Origin: Bradyrhizobium manausense
GTDB taxonomy: Bacteria > Pseudomonadota > Alphaproteobacteria > Rhizobiales > Xanthobacteraceae
Length of the DNA: 64,000 nucleotides
Direction of reading: 5' to 3'
Assembly: GCF_018131105.1 (NCBI RefSeq)
Contig: NZ_JAFCJI010000001.1
Coordinates: 372,001 to 436,000, forward strand
In this document: positions 50,872-59,983 of the stretch, in pieces
How the letters are laid out: every line of letters starts with the position of its first letter
Numbering within the stretch: the first letter of the stretch is position 1
The notes under the pieces: model-generated
Seen by the model: the letters and a program-made list of their open reading frames with translations, nothing else
Told to the model about the DNA's origin: nothing
The model's database searches: none
Position numbers and translations under genes: made by a program

Positions 50872-51759
50872 CTATCCCTCGTATTGATCCGGCCCCATCG
50901 CCCACGACGCCTGATCGTGGCTATAGGCGTAGTTGCGGTTGTTGACCACGGGGTTGCGGTTGACCATCGGCCGCATGAACATCGGATGCGTCGCGCTGCG
51001 CACCTCGTGCTCGACGGTGAAGAGGGGCTTGCCACTGTCGAGATCGACGATGTCGCAGAAGCGATACTGGTACTGGTTGTCCTCGCGCGAGACCAGGTCG
51101 CGCGCCAGCAGCTTGCGGTAGGGGCCTGAGAAATCCGTGATGTACATCTGCACATGGTGACCGTCATAGCCGGGCTGTGGCCGATCGGTCTCGCGGAACA
51201 GCAGGTGCTGGTCGCGACCCGTCTTCACCGCGGCAACCTTGCCGTCGCCGTTGCGCAAGGCCGCCGGCATACCCATGATTTCGGGATAGAACGCGCAGAT
51301 GGCCTGCGCCGATCCGGTCGGCACGTCGAACTCGACATAGGGGATGCCGAGCGTGATGCGCCCGAAGCGGGCGGCGTCCGGCTCGTGGACGCGGATGCGA
51401 TTGCCCCACGGGCAGGTCGCTTCGACATAGTCGTTGTGCTCGGCGTACTTGAAGGCCGTGCCTTCGAGCTTGCTCTTGACCGAAGCCAATCGCGCCAGCA
51501 GCGCCTCACGTCCTTCGATGACCAATCCAGTGTGGCCGCGCAGCACCTGAGGCTTGCCGCTGGGCAGGTGAAACTGGCTCCGTCCGGCGTTGATCCACAT
51601 GTTGGTGTCCGACACCATCAGATAGGGATCGCGGGTCAGCCCGAGCCCGGTGACGTAGAACAGCGTGGCGAGACGCTGGTCCGGGACCTGGATGTTGACG
51701 TGCTCGAAATGGACGGCGTTGCCGAGATCTTCTGTGGATCGATCGAATTGTTGCGGCAT
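50872..51759 (-). CDS. VOC-superfamily protein (glyoxalase/extradiol dioxygenase fold)
   Basis: 295 residues forming two VOC modules: FEHVNIQVPDQRLATLFYVT with a metal-type His near residue 18, LPSGKPQVLRGHTGLVIEG, then IPYVEFDVPTGSAQAICAFY and QHLLFRETDRPQPGYDGHHVQMYI. The C-terminus is a Tyr/Asn-rich tail. No close functional match can be named; a lyase, isomerase or dioxygenase is possible. It is convergent with the exporter operon and divergent from the CoA transferase, so a role in the export system is unlikely. Confidence 0.75.
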   Translation of the reverse strand: MPQQFDRSTEDLGNAVHFEHVNIQVPDQRLATLFYVTGLGLTRDPYLMVSDTNMWINAGRSQFHLPSGKPQVLRGHTGLVIEGREALLARLASVKSKLEGTAFKYAEHNDYVEATCPWGNRIRVHEPDAARFGRITLGIPYVEFDVPTGSAQAICAFYPEIMGMPAALRNGDGKVAAVKTGRDQHLLFRETDRPQPGYDGHHVQMYITDFSGPYRKLLARDLVSREDNQYQYRFCDIVDLDSGKPLFTVEHEVRSATHPMFMRPMVNRNPVVNNRNYAYSHDQASWAMGPDQYEG

Positions 51760-51931
51760 GGATGTGCGCTTCTCGCTGGAGGGACGGACAAGACCATACT
51801 AGAGCAGAATTTCCGCCAGCCGAAACACCTGGCCGATCACATCTTGAGGGCAGGGCACCATGTGCGCTTGCCACCTTGCCGGGACAGGCATTCCCTGTAA
51901 TCTGACTGGAAATAACCAAGGATTGAGGTCG

Positions 51932-53119
51932 ATGGGGGGAGTTCTGGAAGGCGTGCGCGTGCTCGATTTCGGGCGCTATATCGCCGGGCCGTATTGCGCG
52001 ACATTGCTGGCCGAGTTCGGTGCCGAGGTCATTAGGGTCGAAAAGCGCGACGGCAGCGAGGATCGCTTCGTGGCACCGGTCGGCGAAGGCGGCGAGGGCG
52101 CCCTGTTCCTCCAGGTCAACCGTAACAAGAAGTGCATCACGCTAGATCCGATGACGGCGGAGGGGCAGGAGGTGATGCGCAAGCTGGTGGCGACCGCCGA
52201 CGTGGTCGTCGCCAATCTGCCACCGCAGACATTGCGCGCGATGAAGCTCGACTACGACTCGCTCAAGGCGATCAAATCGGACATCATCCTGACGACGGCC
52301 ACCGCGTTCGGCGGGCCGGGCCCCTGGTCCGACCGCGTCGGCTTTGACGGCGTCGGGCAGGTCATGTCGGGTTCGGTCTACATGACCGGCGCCGGCAATC
52401 CGCCTTATCGCGCGGCGGTGAACTGGGTCGATTTCGGCACGGCTTTGCACTGCGCGTTCGGCACCCTCGCAGCGCTGATCGAGCGCGGCAAATCCGGGCG
52501 CGGGCAGATCGTCGAGGGCGCATTGCTGGCGACCGCCTTGTCTTTCACCAACGCGACACTGATCGAGCAGGCGGTCATCAATGTGAACCGCGTTCCGACC
52601 GGCAATCTCGGTCAGACGGCGGCGCCGGCGGATATCTATCGCACCAGGGATGGCTGGGTGTTGTGCCAGGTCACTGGCCATCCGCTGTTCAAGCGCTGGG
52701 CGAAGCTGATGGGCGAAGAAGACCACTGGCTGAACGATCCGCGCTTTGCCGACGACATCAGCCGCGGCAACAACGGTCCTGTTATCAGCGAGCGCATGGC
52801 GCGCTGGTGCGCCGAGCGCACCACGCAGGAGGCCGTCGATACCCTCGGCAAGGCGATGATCCCCACCGGGCCTGTGCTGAGCCCGCAGCAAGCGCTGGAT
52901 CATCCGCACATTCGCGCCGCCGGCTTTCTCCAGGACGTCGACTATCCCGGCCTGCCGAAACAGGCACCGGTCGCCCGCGCCGCCATCCGGCTGTCGGAAA
53001 CGCCGGGTGAGATCGCCGCGCGTCCGCCGACGCTCGGAGAACATACTGATTCTGTGTTGGCGGAACTCGGCTACGACAAGGCTGCGATTGCAGCGCTACG
53101 CCAGAGCGGCATCATTTAA
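51932..53119 (+). CDS. CaiB/BaiF-family (class III) CoA transferase
   Basis: 395-residue interlocked-dimer CoA transferase. GVRVLDFGRYIAGPYCATLLAEFGAEVIRVEK at the N-terminus (quoted in parts: VLDFGRYIAGPYC and EFGAEVIRVEK), NRNKKCITLDPMTAEGQE, TATAFGGPGPWSDRVGFDGV with the catalytic-region Asp, and GPVLSPQQALDHPHIRAAGF. It moves CoA between carboxylic acids. ATG 51932 gives the family N-terminus; the frame is open to 51860. It is divergent from the VOC protein and its acid substrate is unknown. Confidence 0.9.
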   Translation: MGGVLEGVRVLDFGRYIAGPYCATLLAEFGAEVIRVEKRDGSEDRFVAPVGEGGEGALFLQVNRNKKCITLDPMTAEGQEVMRKLVATADVVVANLPPQTLRAMKLDYDSLKAIKSDIILTTATAFGGPGPWSDRVGFDGVGQVMSGSVYMTGAGNPPYRAAVNWVDFGTALHCAFGTLAALIERGKSGRGQIVEGALLATALSFTNATLIEQAVINVNRVPTGNLGQTAAPADIYRTRDGWVLCQVTGHPLFKRWAKLMGEEDHWLNDPRFADDISRGNNGPVISERMARWCAERTTQEAVDTLGKAMIPTGPVLSPQQALDHPHIRAAGFLQDVDYPGLPKQAPVARAAIRLSETPGEIAARPPTLGEHTDSVLAELGYDKAAIAALRQSGII

Positions 53120-53249
53120 AGGCGGCATCCTTTAGTCGCGACGCAACGACAAGAGTGGAAATGGGCCAGCGCGTCTGCTAGACGACTGGCGGCTTGTCCT
53201 CGCGCAATTTGCGTTGGCCGACGACCTCCGCGTCGTATGAGGTTGAGGG

Positions 53250-53271
53250 GAGGTGCATGTTCGTGCACCTC
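53250..53271. repeat. Perfect 8-bp hairpin upstream of the Mfd-like gene
   Basis: GAGGTGCA (53250-53257), loop TGTTCG, TGCACCTC (53264-53271), with no following T-run. It lies in the 212-base gap between the CoA transferase and the Mfd-like gene and could be a terminator stem, a regulatory hairpin or an operator for the downstream gene. Confidence 0.4.
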
Positions 53272-53331
53272 ATCCCATATGCATGACCATTCGCGACCGA
53301 GCCGACCTGAGCTCGGCGACGTGTGGCATTG

Positions 53332-56300
53332 ATGACTGCTTACGACGAGAAACGGATTCACGTGCGTCATTCCAAGAAAGTGCGGCCGACCAAGAGCTCT
53401 CCGAAGAAGAGCCCGGCCGTCAAAAACTTGCCCAGGAAGAGCCTGAAGAAGAGCTCGTCCAAAAGGCGCTCGCCCGACAAAGGCCCGCAGACAAGGAGCA
53501 AGGGCGCGCAGCGCGCCACGATCTCGTCCTCGTCGCCTCTGGGCATGATGGCGCTGCATCTGCTGACGCAGTGGAGGGAGTCCGGTCGCAACGGTCTCGT
53601 GTTCCTCGCCGAAAGCGAGAACAGGGCGGAGCGGCTCGGCAGCGTCATTTACGCGCTCGACCCGTCCTGCGAAGTGCTGGTGTTTCCGCGGCTGAACACC
53701 CTGCCGTTCGATCAGCTGGAACCATCGCGCGAGATCGCCGGCCGCAGAGCCTCGGTGCTGCGGCGCCTCGCGAAATCCAGACAGCCGATGTTTCTGATCG
53801 CGACGGCGGAGGCCGTGATGGAGCGCCTGCCGGCGCCGGCGAGCCTGTTGCGCATGAGCACGGCCTTGAAGGTCGGCGGCACCTTCTCCGAGAGTGAGCT
53901 GCGCGCCCGCCTTGAGGAGCTGGGCTATGATCTCGACGACGAGCCGGATTATCCCGGCGGCGCCCTGTTTCACGGCCAGACGTTCGAAATCTTTCCTGCA
54001 GGCGCACTCGGTCCGTTCCGGGTGGAGCATTCCGGGCGCGCCATCAAGCGGATCGTGGCGTTCGACCCGAAAGAGCACGACATCATCTTCGAGACCAGGG
54101 AGCTTCTCGTCGATCCCATGTCGGAGCGAACAGCCATGTCAGGCGCGCGGGCCAAGCGTGCGACGCTGTTCGACTATTGCGGCAAGGCCAAGTGGATCGC
54201 TGATGCGGGCGTCGCCTTGCATGCTGATGCCTGGCTGAGCACGATCGAGGAGGCCGCCGGCCGCGCGGACAGGGAGCGCGAATATCTGGCACGTGCCGAC
54301 TGGAAGCAGGCGACCCGCGGCATGAAGGTGATGCCGCGAACCTCTCCGTTCCAGCCGACGCCGGAATTCTCCAAGCTGACATCAGCCAGGAAAGCCCTGC
54401 GCGCCTTCGTCGAGGACGTCAGGCACGACGGTTCGCGGTTCATCCTCGTCGCAGCGATTGAGGAGGATCTGCGCGCAATCGAGCGGATGAGCGGCGTGCG
54501 CGCGGAGCGCGTCGCGAACTGGGCGGAGGTGGAGAGCGCCGGTCACCGCGACGTGGCGCTGCTCGCCGATCTCGATACAGGCTTCGTCATTGCGGGCAAG
54601 AAGTCTTCCGTCGTCCTGACCGCGACCGATGTGCTCGGCAGCCGTGCGCATCATCCGCAGCCGATGGCGCGAAGCTGGAGCGCGGCCTTCGATCATGCCG
54701 ACGTGCCGGAGCAGGGCACGGTGGTCGTGCATCTCCAGCGCGGCATCGGCGTGCTCGATGGCCTGCAGACCGTCAACACCGGCGGCGGCGCGATGCGCGA
54801 GATGGTCCGGCTGTCCTTCGCCGGCGACAATGCGGTTCTCGTGCCGCCGCCGGATCTGGCGCTGATGTGGCCCTATGCGACTGAGCAAGGCAAGCTCGCG
54901 CTGGACAAGGCGGATGGCAGTACGTGGTGGGCCCGCCGCAGCGAGGCGGAGCAGGAGATCCAGGTCGCCGGCAAGGTGCTTGCCAGGCACATCAACCAGC
55001 GCAAGCGACGCAAGGCGGCCAGGCTGGTCCCGCCGGGCGCGCCTTACGAGAAATTCGTCGCGCGCTTTCCCTATTTCACGACGATCGATCAGGCCAAGGC
55101 CATCCACGACGTGCTCGACGATCTCGCGTCCGGCCATCCCATGGACCGCGTGATCTGCGGCGACGTCGGATTCGGCAAGACCGAGGTGGCGCTGCGCGCG
55201 GCGGCGGCCGTGGTGCTCTCGGGCAAGCAGGTGGCGATCGCGGTGCCGACGACCGTGCTGGCCCGGCAGCACGTCGCGACTTTCCGCAAGCGCTTTGCGC
55301 CGTTGGACATCGAAGTCGGAAGCCTCTCGCGCGCCACATCGGGCGCGGAGACGCGGGAGACCAAGGAAGGCCTTCGCAGCGGTCGGACCAAGGTCGTGGT
55401 CGGAACGCAGGCGCTTGCGTCGAAGGACGTCAAGTTCGACGATCTCGGCCTCGTCATCATCGACGAGGAGCAGCATTTTGGCGCCGCCGAGAAGGCCAGG
55501 CTGTCCGGGCTTGCGAAGAATGTCCATACGCTCTGGATGAGCGCCACGCCGATCCCGCGCACGCTGGCTGCGGGGCTCGCCGGCTTCAGGGATCTCAGCC
55601 TGATCGCCTCGCCGCCGGTGCACCGGTTGCCGGTCGCGACCAAGATCGCGCCCCTGTCCGATGCAGCGATCGCCTCGGCCTTGCTGCGCGAGCAGCGGCG
55701 GCACGGCCAGAGCTTCCTGATCTGCCCGCGCATCCAGGATCTCGAGCCGATGCTGGCGCGCGTGCAGGCGGTGGCGCCCGATCTCAAGATCGTCTGTCTG
55801 CACGGTAAATTGCCGGCCGACGAGATCGACGAGCGCATGATGACCTTCGTCGAAGGCAAGGCCGACGTGCTGCTGGCCACCAACATCGTCGAGAGCGGGC
55901 TGGACATCCCGCGCGCCAACACCATCGTGGTGTGCTGGCCGGAAAATTTCGGTCTTGCCCAGTTGCACCAGCTGCGCGGACGCGTCGGCCGCGGCGGCAT
56001 CCGCGCCTTCGCCTATCTCCTGACCGAGTCGGCTTCGGTGCAATCAGAGAAGCGGCTCGCCGTGCTGGAAGAGTTCAGTCGGCCGGGGGCGGGCTTCGCC
56101 ATCAGCGAGCGCGACCTCGATCTCCGCGGCGCGGGCGATCTGTTCTCGGAGCAGCAATCCGGCCACGTCCAGGTGTTCGGCCCGGTGCTCTACAGCCATT
56201 TGCTCAAGATGGCGTCCGAAAAGGTCGACGACGGCATGTCCGTGGTGTGGGTGCCCGACCTCAATCTGCCGGTCGCCGACATGCTGCCGGCGAGCTACGT

Positions 56301-56652
56301 GCAATCCGCGCCGGTGCGGCTTGAGCTCTATGCCCGTGCCGCACGCTGCGCCAGCGAAGACGATCTCGACGATCTTGAGGAAGAAACCTCGCGCCGCTTC
56401 GGGCCCTTGCCGCAAGCCGCTCGCGACTTCTTCGCCGCGGCGCGGCTGCGGCTCGACTGCAAGCGCAGAGGCATCATCCGCCTCGATGTCGGGCAGGCGG
56501 CGGTGGCCGCGACGTTCCTGCCGGGGCGATTGCGGAAGTCCAAGGGCAAGTCGCTGCAGCGCGATGGCGATCGCGTCGTCTACCACGGCCCGATGCGCGA
56601 TGCCCCGTTCGAGCGGATCGAGGAATTGCTGGAGCTTCTCGACGAGTCGTGA
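53332..56652 (+). CDS. Mfd-like transcription-repair translocase paralogue with basic N-terminal tail
   Basis: 1106 residues, close to Mfd length. Residues about 10-62 are rich in Lys, Ser, Pro and Arg (KKVRPTKSSPKKS, KSLKKSSSKRR). A UvrB-like module follows (FPRLNTLPFDQLEPSREIA), then a polymerase-binding-like region (VVVHLQRGIGVLDGLQTV; usual Mfd has VxxxHGIG), then a superfamily 2 motor: FTTIDQAKAIHDVLDDL, Walker A ICGDVGFGKTEVALRA, DEEQHFG, MSATPIPRTL, LATNIVESGLDIP, QLRGRVGRGG, and a TRCF C-terminal domain. It diverges from standard Mfd, so it is probably a second copy. GTG 53323 is an alternative start. Confidence 0.85.
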   Translation: MTAYDEKRIHVRHSKKVRPTKSSPKKSPAVKNLPRKSLKKSSSKRRSPDKGPQTRSKGAQRATISSSSPLGMMALHLLTQWRESGRNGLVFLAESENRAERLGSVIYALDPSCEVLVFPRLNTLPFDQLEPSREIAGRRASVLRRLAKSRQPMFLIATAEAVMERLPAPASLLRMSTALKVGGTFSESELRARLEELGYDLDDEPDYPGGALFHGQTFEIFPAGALGPFRVEHSGRAIKRIVAFDPKEHDIIFETRELLVDPMSERTAMSGARAKRATLFDYCGKAKWIADAGVALHADAWLSTIEEAAGRADREREYLARADWKQATRGMKVMPRTSPFQPTPEFSKLTSARKALRAFVEDVRHDGSRFILVAAIEEDLRAIERMSGVRAERVANWAEVESAGHRDVALLADLDTGFVIAGKKSSVVLTATDVLGSRAHHPQPMARSWSAAFDHADVPEQGTVVVHLQRGIGVLDGLQTVNTGGGAMREMVRLSFAGDNAVLVPPPDLALMWPYATEQGKLALDKADGSTWWARRSEAEQEIQVAGKVLARHINQRKRRKAARLVPPGAPYEKFVARFPYFTTIDQAKAIHDVLDDLASGHPMDRVICGDVGFGKTEVALRAAAAVVLSGKQVAIAVPTTVLARQHVATFRKRFAPLDIEVGSLSRATSGAETRETKEGLRSGRTKVVVGTQALASKDVKFDDLGLVIIDEEQHFGAAEKARLSGLAKNVHTLWMSATPIPRTLAAGLAGFRDLSLIASPPVHRLPVATKIAPLSDAAIASALLREQRRHGQSFLICPRIQDLEPMLARVQAVAPDLKIVCLHGKLPADEIDERMMTFVEGKADVLLATNIVESGLDIPRANTIVVCWPENFGLAQLHQLRGRVGRGGIRAFAYLLTESASVQSEKRLAVLEEFSRPGAGFAISERDLDLRGAGDLFSEQQSGHVQVFGPVLYSHLLKMASEKVDDGMSVVWVPDLNLPVADMLPASYVQSAPVRLELYARAARCASEDDLDDLEEETSRRFGPLPQAARDFFAAARLRLDCKRRGIIRLDVGQAAVAATFLPGRLRKSKGKSLQRDGDRVVYHGPMRDAPFERIEELLELLDES

Positions 56653-56679
56653 ACGAGAGCGTGCTCGTAATGATCTCCA

Positions 56680-56908
56680 AAAAAATTGTCTGAACCGGCG
56701 ATCGGTCGCTTCCCTGCATTTGCCAAACACACTTCTCGCCCGTGCGGACGAAGTGATCGAATGAGGTGCGATTTCTTCGCATTTTGCCCCCTCTCGACCA
56801 TTCTTCCTTGAAGGCCGCCCCCGGGGCAACAGGCTCGCTAAATTGCCGCACAGACCGCTGCAAAGGTGCTAACCTCGCGACCAGTAGCGTGGCCCGTACG
56901 GGGGACAC
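56680..56908. repeat. Probable rhizobial intergenic repeat sequence
   Basis: On the minus strand the stretch around 56680-56765 translates to HSITSSARARSVFGKC, a sequence string that I recall as recurrent in spurious ORFs of Bradyrhizobium-type genomes next to MRRREFI-type genes. It overlaps no supported gene. The rest of the region up to 56908 shows no gene. Recognition is from memory and needs a genome-wide search. Confidence 0.4.
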
Positions 56909-57073
56909 ATGCGACGGCGGGACTTCATCGGCGAACTCGGCGCTATTGGCGCTGCAGCAGGATCGACACCGGCCGTGAATGACGGTTGGAGAATGTGGCG
57001 CGCGCCGTGCCCTCCGGCCTCTTTCTTTCCCTTTGTCCGCCATAGAGCGAGCTTAACACGCGAAACGAGTTGA
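56909..57073 (+). pseudogene. 5' remnant of a TRAP/ABC-type substrate-binding protein (MRRRDFI signal)
   Basis: ATG 56909 opens a 54-codon frame beginning MRRRDFIGELGAIGAAAG, closely resembling the twin-arginine-like signal start (MRRREFI...) of a binding-protein family that is abundant in these bacteria. After about 22 residues the similarity ends and the frame stops at 57073. It is the decayed beginning of such a gene left beside the repeat. Confidence 0.5.
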
Positions 57074-57107
57074 GGAAGCGCAGCGCGCCGCGCTGCAAGG
57101 AGGTCCT

Positions 57108-57761
57108 TTGCGTCGGGTGGAGCAAGGTATCCAGTGGTCCTTTCAGCGCAAGCTTCGCCGCCTGCTTGCTGCTTCCATCATCGTTGGCCCCGTCGTGCTG
57201 ACGCCGGAGATGAGTTCGGCTGAGGGGCTGCTTGATTTCTTTTTCGGTGGCGGCCGGAAGCAGCAGCAAGCCCCGTCTCTCGGCAATGACAATAATGCGC
57301 AATCGCCGACGCCGCGGCCGGTTGTCGGAAGCGCGGGACCTGCCTTCTGCGTGCGCAGCTGCGACGGCAAATACTTTCCGCTGATGCGCGGCGCGGCCTC
57401 GCCGACGCAGATGTGCCAGGCTTTCTGTCCGACAAGCCCGACCAAAGTGTTCTTCGGCGCCAGCATCGACAGCGCTTATGCCGCAACTGGCGAACGCTAT
57501 GCGGACAGCGAGAACGCCTTTGCCTATCGGAAGGCGCTGCGCGCCGACTGCACCTGCAATGGCCACAGTCCCGGCGGCCTGGCACCCATTGATCTCGCGC
57601 TGGACGGCTCGCTGCGCCGTGGCGACGCGGTGGCCACCACCGACGGGCTCGTCGCCTATAGCGGCATACGGCTCGGCAATGACCAAACCCCGGATTTCAC
57701 CCCCGTGGCCGCGCCGGCGCGAACCGGCTTGACGGCAAACAGCGCGTCGAACCCGAGGTGA
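57108..57761 (+). CDS. DUF2865 domain-containing exported protein
   Basis: 217 residues. A strong AAGGAGG lies five bases before the TTG start at 57108. An N-terminal hydrophobic signal (LLAASIIVGPVVLTPEMSSAE) precedes a low-complexity linker and the DUF2865 core: PAFCVRSCDGKYFPLMRG, MCQAFCPTSPTKVFFGASID, YADSENAFAYRKAL, CTCNG. The paired Cys residues are typical and probably form disulfides in the periplasm. Function unknown; found widely in Bradyrhizobium relatives. Confidence 0.85.
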   Translation: MRRVEQGIQWSFQRKLRRLLAASIIVGPVVLTPEMSSAEGLLDFFFGGGRKQQQAPSLGNDNNAQSPTPRPVVGSAGPAFCVRSCDGKYFPLMRGAASPTQMCQAFCPTSPTKVFFGASIDSAYAATGERYADSENAFAYRKALRADCTCNGHSPGGLAPIDLALDGSLRRGDAVATTDGLVAYSGIRLGNDQTPDFTPVAAPARTGLTANSASNPR

Positions 57762-57898
57762 CCCGCGCACGGTTGCCGGCGAAAAGAGGTCGACCGTAGG
57801 TGAATTCAACGGCGGATGCTTTGAGAAGATTGGAGACGTACTTGGGTCCAATTTGAGTGAAGCAGGCACGCCTTTGACCCGAAGCAGACGTGGCCAGG

Positions 57899-58654
57899 CT
57901 AAAGCTCGCTCGAAATGAACTGCTTGAATTCGGCCGTCTGCGGCCGAGCGAATAGTTCCGAAGTCGGACCGCTTTCCCAGATCTTTCCCCGGTGCATGAA
58001 AACGACCTGGTTCGCGACCTTGCGCGCGAAACCCATCTCATGTGTCACGGTGATCATCGTCATGCCGCGTTTTGCAAGATCTTCCATTACGGCGAGCACT
58101 TCTGCGGTCAGTTCCGGATCAAGCGCCGAAGTCACCTCGTCGAAGAGCATGACCTGGGGAGACAGAGCGAGGGAACGGGCGATCGCGACCCTCTGCTGCT
58201 GTCCGCCGGACAACTGCTCTGGATAGGAACTGACCTTGTCGCTCAGCCCGACGAGGCGCAGCACCTCGGACGCCCTCCGCTGCGCTGCGTCCCTCTGCTC
58301 CTTCTTCACCAGTGTCAGCGCCAAGGTGATGTTCCGCTCGACCGTGAGATGCGGAAACAGGTTGTAGCCCTGAAAGACCATGCCGACGTCATGGCGCAAC
58401 TGCGCGCGCGCGGCCTTGCCGGGTCTGCCGACTTCGTAACCGCAAACCTCGATCTTGCCGCCCTGGGTCTTCTCGAGCCCGGCGATGCAGCGCAGCAGTG
58501 TGCTCTTGCCGGATCCGCTCCGGCCGACGATGGCCACGGTCTCGCCGCGCGCCACGTCAAGGCTCACCCCGTCGAGAACGCGCAGCGGTCCAAACTCCTT
58601 GACCAAGCTCGTGACCCGCACGACGGCGGCGCTAGTGGCTGGCGCGGCCTGCAT
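57899..58654 (-). CDS. Amino acid ABC transporter ATP-binding protein, GlnQ/HisP type
   Basis: 251 residues. Walker A GRSGSGKST, Q-loop VGMVFQGYNLFPHLTV, signature LSGGQQQRVAIARSL, Walker B VMLFDEVTSALDPEL, H-loop TVTHEMGFARKVA. An AAGGAG ribosome site precedes ATG 58654; the frame is open further upstream inside the permease gene. It overlaps the permease 3' end by 23 bases and is the last gene of the operon. Confidence 0.92.
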   Translation of the reverse strand: MQAAPATSAAVVRVTSLVKEFGPLRVLDGVSLDVARGETVAIVGRSGSGKSTLLRCIAGLEKTQGGKIEVCGYEVGRPGKAARAQLRHDVGMVFQGYNLFPHLTVERNITLALTLVKKEQRDAAQRRASEVLRLVGLSDKVSSYPEQLSGGQQQRVAIARSLALSPQVMLFDEVTSALDPELTAEVLAVMEDLAKRGMTMITVTHEMGFARKVANQVVFMHRGKIWESGPTSELFARPQTAEFKQFISSEL

Positions 58655-59288
58655 TGGCACTCCTTTCCAGGAAACGGCTGGCCAGCGATAGCGGGTAGCA
58701 CATCGCAAAGTAAATGGTGGCCACGACACAGAAGATGATGAAGGGCTCGAAGGTCGAGTTGTTGACGATCTGGCCTGCGCGCGTGAGCTCGACAAAGCCG
58801 ACCACGGAGGCCAGCGACGTGTTCTTCACGATCTGCACCATGAAGCCTACCGTCGGCGGAATGGCCATTCGGACGGCTTGCGGCAATATGACGTAGGCGT
58901 ATTGCTGGAAGCGATCGAGGCCGAGGCAATCGGACGCTTCCCACTGCGTGCGCGGCACTGCCTCGATACAGCCGCGCCAGATCTCACCGAGGAAAGCGGC
59001 GGCATACAAGGTCAGCGCCAAGCCCGCGGCCACCAACGGCGCCAGTTTGTAGCCGAGGATGCCGAGGCCAAAATAGGTCAGGAACAGCAGGATTAGAAGC
59101 GGCGTCCCCTGGATGAGTTGGATGTAGCCGCCGGCAGCTATGCGCAGCGCCCGGTTCGGCGACACCCGCATCAGCGCGATCGGCAGGCCGACCAGCGCGC
59201 CGCCCGCGAACGCAAGCAACGACAGCAGCACCGTCCATTGTGCGGCCGTGATGAGGTACCAGATATGGTGCGGGTTGAGCTGGATCAT
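58632..59288 (-). CDS. Amino acid ABC transporter permease (HisM/GltK type)
   Basis: 218 residues, about five membrane helices, with the polar-amino-acid permease coupling loop (QWEASDCLGLDRFQQYAYVI) near residue 130 and YIQLIQGTPLLILLFLTYFG. ATG 59288 overlaps the preceding permease stop by four bases; the longer open frame is antisense to homology. It forms the channel with 59285-59968. Confidence 0.9.
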   Translation of the reverse strand: MIQLNPHHIWYLITAAQWTVLLSLLAFAGGALVGLPIALMRVSPNRALRIAAGGYIQLIQGTPLLILLFLTYFGLGILGYKLAPLVAAGLALTLYAAAFLGEIWRGCIEAVPRTQWEASDCLGLDRFQQYAYVILPQAVRMAIPPTVGFMVQIVKNTSLASVVGFVELTRAGQIVNNSTFEPFIIFCVVATIYFAMCYPLSLASRFLERSANAGRASH

Positions 59289-59968
59289 AGGGCGGTGCCC
59301 AGCCGCCGGCGGCGCGCAAAGACCATGAGGCCGATGGCCTTGAACGCCAGTCTGTAAAGCAGGGAAAGTGCGAGATAGATCGCCGCAACGATGATGTACA
59401 CCTCGAAGCTGCGGTACGTGTCGGATTGGATGTTGTTGGCGACGGCAGTCAGCTCCTCGGCCGAGATTTGTGAGGTGATCGACGAAGCCAGCATGAGGAG
59501 CACAAACTGGCTGGTGAGCGCGGGATAGACTCGCTCGACGGCCGGCAGCAGCACGACGTGCAGGATCGTCTGAACCCGCGTAAGGCCGAGGCAATCCGCC
59601 GCCTCTAGCTGGGTACGGTGGATGGACTGGATGCCCGCCCGCATGATCTCTGTCGTGTAGGCCCCCATATTGACCACGAGCGCAATTACGGCGGACACCT
59701 CGGCAGAGAGCTTGAGACCCATGCTCGACAGGCCGAAGTAGACGATGAAAATCTGCACCAGCAGAGGTGTATTGCGGATCAGCTCGACGTAGCCCCCGAC
59801 CGAAAGCCGCAAGATGCGCGGGCCGTAAAGCCGGGCGACCGCGCACAGCGTGCCGACAACGAAGCCGATGGCGATCGACAATACGGTAAGCTGAACCGTG
59901 AGCCAGGCGCCCGTAAGGAACGCCGGCCACCTTTCGAGCAGGAACGAGAAGTCAAACTTGTAGAGCAT
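59285..59968 (-). CDS. Amino acid ABC transporter permease (HisQ/GltJ type)
   Basis: 227 residues. Starts MLYKFDFSFLLERWPAFLTG, then helices, YVELIRNTPLLVQIFIVYFG and a coupling loop QLEAADCLGLTRVQTILHVV near residue 120. It lies 15 bases after the second binding-protein gene and overlaps the following permease. Together the two make a heterodimeric PAAT-family channel. Confidence 0.9.
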   Translation of the reverse strand: MLYKFDFSFLLERWPAFLTGAWLTVQLTVLSIAIGFVVGTLCAVARLYGPRILRLSVGGYVELIRNTPLLVQIFIVYFGLSSMGLKLSAEVSAVIALVVNMGAYTTEIMRAGIQSIHRTQLEAADCLGLTRVQTILHVVLLPAVERVYPALTSQFVLLMLASSITSQISAEELTAVANNIQSDTYRSFEVYIIVAAIYLALSLLYRLAFKAIGLMVFARRRRLGTAL

Positions 59969-59983
59969 ACTCGTCCGGCCTGC

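Noticed and set aside
54382..56043. 553-codon minus-strand frame opposite the Mfd-like gene
   Set aside because: Low-complexity Arg/His-rich product with no motif, opposite a well supported motor protein.
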